In this document: one piece after another, positions 19,982 through 25,935 of the stretch | How the letters are laid out: every line of letters begins with the position of its first letter | How positions within the stretch are numbered: the first letter of the stretch is position 1 | NCBI RefSeq assembly: GCF_009932435.1 | Contig: NZ_BJOU01000001.1 | Coordinates: 372,001 to 436,000, forward strand | Direction of reading: 5' to 3' | Source: Gordonia crocea | Lineage (GTDB): Bacteria > Actinomycetota > Actinomycetes > Mycobacteriales > Mycobacteriaceae | DNA: 64,000 bases | Notes under the pieces: model-generated | The model's database searches: none | What the model saw: only the letters and a program-made list of their open reading frames with translations | Told to the model about the DNA's origin: nothing | Position numbers and translations under genes: made by a program

Positions 19982-20953
19982 ATGTCGAAGACCGTGTCTC
20001 AGACGGCCACGATGAGGAAGCGAATCCTTGTCGCGGTGATCGCGATGGCGACCGCGCTCGGTGTGGTCACCGTTGGCAGCGGTCCCGCAGCCGCTCGTAT
20101 CGGTGGTACCCAGGTCGGCCTGCAGCAGTTCTGGGTCAACGGCTGCGGTATGCCCAAGGTCAAGGTGCGTGCCTGGAAGCGCAAGGGCAACTACAAGACC
20201 GTCATCATGCTCGACGGTATGCGCGCCCAGTACGACTACAGCGGCTGGGAGATCAACACCAACATCCAGGAGATGGTCCGCTCCGGCGTCAACGTCGTGC
20301 AGCCGATCGGTGGGCCGGCCAGCTTCTACACCGACTGGGTCGCCCCCAGTAACTTCAACAACCAGCGGTACCGCTACGCGTGGAACTGCGTGATCACGCG
20401 CAGCCTGATCCGGGGCCTGGACGCCCGTGGGTTCCGCGTCGGCAAGAGCCGCAAGTACGCGATCATGGGCCTGTCGATGGGTGGTAACGCCGCGCTGGTC
20501 ATCGGTGCGCAGAACCGTCGCAATTTCGACCGCGCCGGATCGCTCTCGGGCTACAACTTCCTGTCCGCGCCGGGCATGCGCACGATGATCCGTCTTGCGA
20601 TGCTCGACGTCGACCCGAAGCCGTGGAATGTCGACTCGATGTGGCCGTTCTTCGGGCCGCAGTGGTTCCAGAACGACCCGATGTGGAACATCGGCAACAT
20701 GCACGGCATGAAGATCTTCGTCGGCTCGGGTAACGGCCTGTTCGGCAAGTACAACGCGCTGCCCAACGTGTTCGACGACCTGTTCAAGGGATCGACGCTG
20801 GAGTTCCTCGCCTTCACCCAGGCCAAGGCCTTCGAGGCGGCCGCGGCGCTGCAGGGTCTGCCGGTCATGACCTACGACGCCGTCGGCACCCACGCCTGGG
20901 GCTACTGGCAGGACATGGTCTGGAACGCCAAGGCGCGGGGATTTTTCCGCTGA
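19982..20953 (+). CDS. Antigen-85-type mycolyltransferase / alpha-beta hydrolase esterase
   Basis: This secreted 323-residue protein of the antigen-85 family transfers mycolic acids between trehalose monomycolate and arabinogalactan or trehalose. It has a Sec signal (residues ~12-40, ending PAAARI), the family words TVIMLDGMRAQYDYSGWEI and NVVQPIGGPASFYTDW, the nucleophile elbow MGLSMGGNAAL, and the catalytic His in GTHAWGYWQDM. Where the M. tuberculosis enzymes have the catalytic Glu (FLEGLTLR), this protein aligns Lys269 (LFKGSTLE), so its charge-relay residue may differ. The ATG at 19982 follows GGAGAG; the upstream frame extension lacks family residues. It corresponds to fbpA/fbpD by position. 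Confidence 0.9.
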   Translation: MSKTVSQTATMRKRILVAVIAMATALGVVTVGSGPAAARIGGTQVGLQQFWVNGCGMPKVKVRAWKRKGNYKTVIMLDGMRAQYDYSGWEINTNIQEMVRSGVNVVQPIGGPASFYTDWVAPSNFNNQRYRYAWNCVITRSLIRGLDARGFRVGKSRKYAIMGLSMGGNAALVIGAQNRRNFDRAGSLSGYNFLSAPGMRTMIRLAMLDVDPKPWNVDSMWPFFGPQWFQNDPMWNIGNMHGMKIFVGSGNGLFGKYNALPNVFDDLFKGSTLEFLAFTQAKAFEAAAALQGLPVMTYDAVGTHAWGYWQDMVWNAKARGFFR

Positions 20954-21012
20954 CCGACGGGGCACTGTCCCTTCAGTAACAAAAATCCCACCTGTCACAG
21001 CGTGGCATAACC

Positions 21013-21062
21013 AAAACACCACGCCCTCCGTGTAAGAACGACACGGAGGGCGTGGTGTTTTT
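21013..21062 (+). terminator. Strong rho-independent terminator after the first mycolyltransferase gene
   Basis: 21013-21033 and 21041-21061 form a perfect 21-base-pair hairpin (AAAACACCACGCCCTCCGTGT paired with its complement) with a 7-base loop and a T run (GTTTTTG) after it. It lies 60 bases past the stop at 20953 and separates the two mycolyltransferase genes into different transcripts. The A run on the left also allows termination from the other strand. Confidence 0.85.
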
Positions 21063-21123
21063 GTGGTGCCCGCCGAGGGGACCGAGGTACGCGCCCCGTT
21101 GGGGACATGAAGGAGCAGTAGCT

Positions 21124-22656
21124 GTGAGGACGAGGGAGGCCCGAGCGTCGCGGGCCAGGCGTCGGACCGCCGTCGTCGGGTGTGCGATCGCCGCTGCGCT
21201 GACCATCCCGCTCGTCGGCCCGGCCGTCGCGGCCCCGCCGCCCGCTCCCGCCGCGCCGCCGGCTCCCGCCGCACCCCCTGCTCCCGCCGCACCCCCTGCT
21301 CCCGCCCCGGCGACGAATCCCGCGCCGGCACCCGAGCAGCCCAATCAGGCCGACCGGCGGCAGGCGCCGAAGCCCCCGCGCGGCGCGCCGAAGCCGCCTC
21401 CCGCGCCGCCGGCCGCGGATCCGGCGGGCGTGCGCGTCACCAAGACCTTCTGGTACACCGACCGCCGCGTCGCCCTGTGGGTGCACTCCCCGGCGATGAA
21501 CACCGACATCCAGGTGCAGTTGCTCCTCGCGCGCGACTGGTGGTCGCGGCCGACGGCGAAGTTCCCGCAGATGACGATGCTGGACGGACTGCGGGCGCAG
21601 GACGACCAGAACGGCTGGGTCATCAACACCAACGTCGTGGACTTCTACAAGGACAAGAACATCAACGTCATCCTGCCGGTCGGTGGGGAGTCCAGCTTCT
21701 ACACCGACTGGTTGCACCCGGACCGCGGGAAGAACTACCAGTGGGAGACCTTCCTGATCAAGGAACTGCCCACCGTCATCGAACGCGATTGGCGCTCGAC
21801 CGACGTGCGCGGCGTCGAGGGCCTGTCGATGGGCGGCACCGCGGCGATGATGCTCGCGACCCGTAACCCCGGCTTCTACAAGTTCGCCGCGTCGTTCTCC
21901 GGGATCCTCCAGCTGACCTCGCTCGGCATGCAGCCGGCCGTCCAGTTCGCGATGCGCGACGCCGGCGGCTACGACTCGCAGAAGATGTTCGGGCTGCCGT
22001 CCAACCCGGCTTGGCGCGAACACGACCCGTACCTGTTGGCCGACCGGTTGCGCGGCACCAGCGTGTACATCTCGTCGGGCAACGGTGTCGTGGGCCCGCA
22101 TGACAAGCCCAGTGACATTCCGTTGTTGGCGACGAACTACTCCGGCGTCGGCCTCGAGCTCCTGTCGCGCGTCACCTCGCAGCAGTTCGCCTCGGAGCTG
22201 AACCGCAAGGGCATCCCGGGCCAGGCCGTCTACCGGCCCTCGGGGACCCACACCTGGCCGTACTGGCAGTTCGAAATGACCCAGGCGTGGCCGCAGGCCG
22301 CGAGTGCACTCGGCCTCGCCGAGGACCGGCCGGCCTGCCGGACCTCCGGGGCGATCAAGAAGGCCTACACCCCGAACCGCCGACTGCTCGGCGAATGCCT
22401 GACGCCGGAGTACTCGGTGCCCGGCGGGCGTGCCCAGGACTTCCGCAACGCGCGGATCATCACCGGTCCGAAGGGCGCCAAGATCGTCGGCGGCGCCATC
22501 GGCGGCGCGTATGTCTCGGTCGGCGGTCCCGGCGGCAAGCTCGGCCTCCCGACGAGCAGCGAGCGTTCGACCCGAGACCGCAAGGGCAAGGTTGCCGAGT
22601 TCCAGCGCGGCAAGATCACCTGGACGCCGAAGCGCGGGGCGATCGTCGGCAAATAA
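21124..22656 (+). CDS. Antigen-85-type mycolyltransferase with proline-rich linker and LGFP repeat
   Basis: This 510-residue exported mycolyltransferase has a signal segment (~12-38, ending PAVAA), a Pro/Ala linker (~39-100) built from repeats of APAAPP, and the antigen-85 domain (~105-405). MLDGLRAQDDQNGW and VILPVGGESSFYTDW precede the nucleophile in EGLSMGGTAAM, Glu in GLELLSR and His in GTHTWPYWQFEM, so the full triad is present. The C-terminus carries an LGFP wall-binding repeat (GGKLGLPTSSE ... EFQRGKITWTPKRGA). Corynebacterial Cop1/PS1 has the same enzyme-plus-LGFP design. The GTG at 21124 follows AGGAG. A 21-bp repeat array begins 5 bases after the stop. Confidence 0.92.
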   Translation: MRTREARASRARRRTAVVGCAIAAALTIPLVGPAVAAPPPAPAAPPAPAAPPAPAAPPAPAPATNPAPAPEQPNQADRRQAPKPPRGAPKPPPAPPAADPAGVRVTKTFWYTDRRVALWVHSPAMNTDIQVQLLLARDWWSRPTAKFPQMTMLDGLRAQDDQNGWVINTNVVDFYKDKNINVILPVGGESSFYTDWLHPDRGKNYQWETFLIKELPTVIERDWRSTDVRGVEGLSMGGTAAMMLATRNPGFYKFAASFSGILQLTSLGMQPAVQFAMRDAGGYDSQKMFGLPSNPAWREHDPYLLADRLRGTSVYISSGNGVVGPHDKPSDIPLLATNYSGVGLELLSRVTSQQFASELNRKGIPGQAVYRPSGTHTWPYWQFEMTQAWPQAASALGLAEDRPACRTSGAIKKAYTPNRRLLGECLTPEYSVPGGRAQDFRNARIITGPKGAKIVGGAIGGAYVSVGGPGGKLGLPTSSERSTRDRKGKVAEFQRGKITWTPKRGAIVGK

Positions 22657-22660
22657 CCGC

Positions 22661-22787
22661 CGACTGGGCCCTGTTTCTCGCCGACTGGGCCCTCGATCTC
22701 GCCGACTGGGCCCTCGATCTCGCCGACTGGGCCCTCGATCTCGCCGACTGGGCCCTCGATCTCGCCGACTGGGCCCTCGATCCTGGC
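22661..22787 (+). repeat. 21-bp tandem repeat array 1 (six units)
   Basis: Six head-to-tail units begin at 22661, 22682, 22703, 22724, 22745 and 22766. The unit is CGACTGGGCCCTCGATCTCGC. The first unit differs, with CTGTTTCTCG after the GGGCCC core, and the same variant appears in the arrays at 42036 and 43512. The array starts 5 bases after the mycolyltransferase stop. GGGCCC is self-complementary, so neighbouring units can pair into short GC hairpins. No function is known. Confidence 0.9.
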
Positions 22788-22819
22788 GGGGGAACCGTGG
22801 CACTGTCCGGTGCGTCTAA

Positions 22820-23461
22820 ATGGACATGGATCTGAACGAGTTCGTGATCCGCCACGACGGCGTGCTCACAACCTCCGACGCGCTGTCACTCGGGCTGAGC
22901 CGCTCGGCAATCCAGCGCCGGGTCGCATCTGGAGAGTGGCGGACCATTGTCCGGGGCGTCTATCTGGTCGCCTCGTATCCACGATCGGCTCGCGCGCAGG
23001 TACGCCTCGCCGTCGCGTCGGTCGGCGGGCCGGCAGTTCTCGGTGGCGCGGCGGCGGCTTGGTGGCAAGGGCTGGCTGACGTGGAGCCACGCAAACACCT
23101 GGTGCTCAGTCCTGTCCCCGGTCGGCACCCGAGGTGCACCTCGACGACCCTCGTTGCTCATCGGAGAATCGCTGAGAATGACGTGACCGAGTATCGAGGG
23201 CTCAGAGTCACCGCACCCGCGCTGACTGTCTTGGATGCATCGCTGGACTTGGGCATCGCGATCGTCGATTCGGCGCTCCTCAGACGGCGCACGACGATTG
23301 AGTCTCTAGAAGCGGCACATCGCAGATACCCGCGGCGGCGCGGCGCGCCCCGGATCTCGCAGTACCTCCGCCTGCTGGGCAGTGGCGCCCGATCGGAGGC
23401 GGAGCGCCTCGTCGTAGGAGCCTTCCGAGGTGGCGGAATTGTCGGCTGGCATGCGAACTAA
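22820..23461 (+). CDS. AbiEi-like winged-helix protein, probably missing its C-terminal nuclease-like domain
   Basis: This 213-residue protein starts with an AbiEi antitoxin-type winged helix: DGVLTTSDALSLGLSRSAIQRRV, then GEWRTIVRGVYLV. The middle region (APALTVLDASLDLGIAIVDSALLRR) and ARSEAERLVVGAFRGGGIVGW are typical of actinobacterial AbiEi/DUF559 proteins, which normally continue for ~80 more residues with a restriction-nuclease-like fold. Here a TAA follows GWHAN immediately and the next bases do not encode that fold in any frame I could follow, so the gene looks truncated. It sits between a repeat array and the steroid block, a likely rearrangement site. No AbiEii toxin partner is present. 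Confidence 0.65.
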   Translation: MDMDLNEFVIRHDGVLTTSDALSLGLSRSAIQRRVASGEWRTIVRGVYLVASYPRSARAQVRLAVASVGGPAVLGGAAAAWWQGLADVEPRKHLVLSPVPGRHPRCTSTTLVAHRRIAENDVTEYRGLRVTAPALTVLDASLDLGIAIVDSALLRRRTTIESLEAAHRRYPRRRGAPRISQYLRLLGSGARSEAERLVVGAFRGGGIVGWHAN

Positions 23462-23600
23462 CCGACGGCGGGGGAACGATCGGCGCCCGCGTAGTCAACG
23501 CGATCGACGCCGACAGTGTGGCGTTAGTGCCGGATTCCGGGCATAACACCACAGGCAACCCGGATTCCGACTCGGAATCGGACATTCGCCTCCGCCGTTC

Positions 23601-23618
23601 TGGAACACGTTCTAGATT
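23601..23618 (+). promoter_or_regulatory. KstR-type operator overlapping the fadD17 -10 box
   Basis: 23601-23614 reads TGGAACACGTTCTA, which fits the KstR motif TnnAACnnGTTnnA. It overlaps TAGATT at 23613-23618, a TANNNT -10 element placed 7 bases before the ATG at 23626, so the transcript is probably leaderless and blocked when KstR binds. KstR is the TetR-family repressor of cholesterol-catabolism genes in this order. Confidence 0.72.
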
Positions 23619-23625
23619 TGGGCGC

Positions 23626-25203
23626 ATGGCTGCAACTGTGACCGAGCTCCTTGCCGAGCGTGCTGACGATGACGGCACCGCGATCATCCACGACACCGGG
23701 ACGTGGACCTGGCGCGAGTACCTCGCCGACGCCCGGCGCGTCGCCGCGACGGTGCTCAACGCCGCGGACAAGTCGCGTCCGATGCACATCGGTGTCCTAC
23801 TGGGAAACACCCCGACGATGCTGATCGCCATCGCGGCGGGAGCGGCGGGCGGTTACGTGACCGCGGGGATCAACAACACCCGACGAGGAGAGGGCTTGGC
23901 ACGGGACATCCGCCGCGCGGACTGTCAGATCCTCCTCACCGATGCCGAGCACCGCGAGCTGCTCGACGGCCTCGACCTCGGTGATTGCCAGGTCTTCGAC
24001 ACCTCGAGCGACGAGTGGGCCCAACTCGTCGCGCAGGCCCCGGAACTGGTCCCGCATTCCACGCCGGCGGCCACCGACCCGTTCATGCTGATCTTCACCT
24101 CGGGCACCAGTGGCGACCCGAAGCCCGTTCAACTGGCACAGATGCTCATCCCCTTCGCGGGCCCGCCCTTGCTCGAGAAGTTCGGCATCACCGCCGACGA
24201 CGTCTGCTACCTGTCCATGCCGCTGTTCCACTCCGCGGCGCTGCTGGGCGGCTACTGCGTGGCGGCCACCAGCGGTGCGGCGATGGTCCCGGCGAAGTTC
24301 TCCGCGTCGACCTTCCTCTCCGACATCCGCCGGTTCGGGGCGACCTATATGAACTACGTCGGCAAGCCCCTCGCCTACATCCTGGCCACGCCGGAACAGC
24401 CCGACGATGCCGACAATCCGCTGCGCGCGGCATTCGGCAATGAGGCCAGCGACCGCGACATCGACGACTTCGCCCGCCGCTTCGACACCATGGTGTGGGA
24501 CGGGTACGGCTCCAGCGAGCTCGCGGTCATCATCACCCGCGAACCGGGTACGCCGAAGGGGTCGATCGGCAAGGGCTTCCCCGGCGTCGCCATCTACAAC
24601 CCGGCCACCGTCACCGAGTGCGCCGTCGCCGAGTTCGACGAGAACGGCGCCCTCGTCAACGGCGACGAGGCAATCGGCGAGTTGGTCAACACCTCCGGCG
24701 CCGGGATGTTCACCGGCTACTACAACGACGCGGCGACCACCTCCGAGCGCATGCGCGAGGGGATGTACTGGTCGGGCGACCTGGGCTACCGCGACGCCGA
24801 CGGGTGGATCTATCTGGCCGGGCGCACCGGCGACTGGCTGCGCGTCGACGGGGAGAACCTCACCGCCGGGCCGATCGAGCGGATCCTGCAGCGGATGCCG
24901 GCCGTCGGACAGGTCGCCGTCTACGGCGTCCCCGACGAGACCGTCGGCGACGCGGTGATGGCCGCGTTGGTGCCCAGCGGCGTCGACGATCTCACGCCCG
25001 AGGCGCTGTCCGCGTTCCTCGCCGACCAGTCCGACCTCTCGCCGAAGGCCTGGCCGCGTTACGTGCGGATCAGTTCCCAGTTGCCGTCCACCGCGACCAA
25101 CAAGATCCTCAAGCGCGAGCTCAAGCAGGAGGGCGCCACCGCCCACGACGACGAGCAGCTCTGGACCCGCGAGGCGCGGGGCACGGTGTACGCCGCGAAC
25201 TGA
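23626..25203 (+). CDS. fadD17: Steroid side-chain acyl-CoA synthetase FadD17
   Basis: This 525-residue ATP-dependent acyl-CoA ligase has the AMP-binding motif FTSGTSGDPKPV (~157), the helix SMPLFHSAALLGG, the acceptor region NYVGKPLAYILATPEQPDDADNPLR cut by the typical GNEAS, the A5-like GYGSSE, and YWSGDLGYRDADGWIYLAGR (~382) with the hinge. The wording around KFSAS, RRFGATYMNYVGKPL and ATPE is that of M. tuberculosis FadD17 (Rv3506), a KstR-controlled gene of cholesterol side-chain degradation. The ATG at 23626 was chosen since MAATVTELL matches the family start and the KstR operator and -10 box lie just before it. The Liv importer on the opposite strand ends 24 bases away. Confidence 0.88.
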   Translation: MAATVTELLAERADDDGTAIIHDTGTWTWREYLADARRVAATVLNAADKSRPMHIGVLLGNTPTMLIAIAAGAAGGYVTAGINNTRRGEGLARDIRRADCQILLTDAEHRELLDGLDLGDCQVFDTSSDEWAQLVAQAPELVPHSTPAATDPFMLIFTSGTSGDPKPVQLAQMLIPFAGPPLLEKFGITADDVCYLSMPLFHSAALLGGYCVAATSGAAMVPAKFSASTFLSDIRRFGATYMNYVGKPLAYILATPEQPDDADNPLRAAFGNEASDRDIDDFARRFDTMVWDGYGSSELAVIITREPGTPKGSIGKGFPGVAIYNPATVTECAVAEFDENGALVNGDEAIGELVNTSGAGMFTGYYNDAATTSERMREGMYWSGDLGYRDADGWIYLAGRTGDWLRVDGENLTAGPIERILQRMPAVGQVAVYGVPDETVGDAVMAALVPSGVDDLTPEALSAFLADQSDLSPKAWPRYVRISSQLPSTATNKILKRELKQEGATAHDDEQLWTREARGTVYAAN

Positions 25204-25227
25204 CGGTCCGGGCCGGCGCCCACCCGG

Positions 25228-25935
25228 TCAAGCCCCGAGATAGGCGGCTTCCAACCGGGGCAGGTCGCCGGCCAGGGCCGCGGCGTCGTCGGTGAGCGCG
25301 ACGCTGCCGTGCGTGAGCACGACCGCCCGGTCGGCCACGTCGAGGGCCAACCGCACGTGCTGCTCGACGAGCACGATAGAGGTCTGGTCGGTGGCGGCGA
25401 CCTCGCGCAGGGTCGGCAGGATCGATTCGACGACGACGGGCGCCAGGCCCATGCTCAGCTCGTCGATCAGCAGCACCGAGGGGCGCTGCAACAGGGCCCG
25501 GGCGATGGCGAGCATCTGCTGCTCGCCGCCGGACAGCTCGCCGGCGGCGACGCCCAGCCGTTCGCCCAACCGTGGGAAACGGGCGACGGCGGACTCGACC
25601 GCGGCTCGCCCCGCAGCCCGGCCGCGCACTGCCAGGCGCAGGTGCTGCTCACACGTGAGGTTCCGGAACAGTGCCCGGTCGTCGGGTACCAGCACCAGCC
25701 CGGCCCGCACCGCGGCGCGCGGGTTCCCCGACCGCAGCGCGACACCGCCGACGGCGACTTCGCCGCCCAGTCGCGGCAGCAGGCCCGCCAGCGTCATCAG
25801 CACGGTCGTCTTGCCGGCCCCGTTGGGACCGAGCAGCGCCACGATTTCGCCCGGCTCGACTGCCAGGTCGAAGCCGCGCACGCACGCGTTCTTGTGGTAC
25901 CCGGCGTCGACGCCGGTGCACTGCAGACTGCTCAT
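25228..25935 (-). CDS. ABC importer ATP-binding protein, LivF type
   Basis: This 235-residue ATPase of the branched-chain-amino-acid-type (HAAT) importer family has Walker A GPNGAGKTTVL (~37), the Q-loop region, signature LSGGEQQML (~135), Walker B VLLIDELSMGLAP and the switch His in LVEQHV. Its start overlaps the stop of the fused LivH-LivM-LivG gene (ATGA, 25932-25935), so it is the last gene of the importer operon. The real substrate may not be an amino acid: the operon carries a KstR-type operator and faces fadD17, which points to a steroid-derived or related acid. Confidence 0.92.
   Translation of the reverse strand: MSSLQCTGVDAGYHKNACVRGFDLAVEPGEIVALLGPNGAGKTTVLMTLAGLLPRLGGEVAVGGVALRSGNPRAAVRAGLVLVPDDRALFRNLTCEQHLRLAVRGRAAGRAAVESAVARFPRLGERLGVAAGELSGGEQQMLAIARALLQRPSVLLIDELSMGLAPVVVESILPTLREVAATDQTSIVLVEQHVRLALDVADRAVVLTHGSVALTDDAAALAGDLPRLEAAYLGA

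Noticed and set aside
22616..22855. Repetitive peptides (ADWALDL, SARSRAQ, RRLGPRS) encoded across the 21-bp array
   Set aside because: A 21-base repeat keeps all frames open as 7-residue repeats. No ribosome site or start fits, and all frames look equally open, so it is not evidence of a protein.
24017..24034. GAGTGGGCCCAACTC inside fadD17, similar to the repeat core
   Set aside because: It lies in conserved coding sequence, lacks the CCT after the core and has no 21-base partner, so it is chance similarity.
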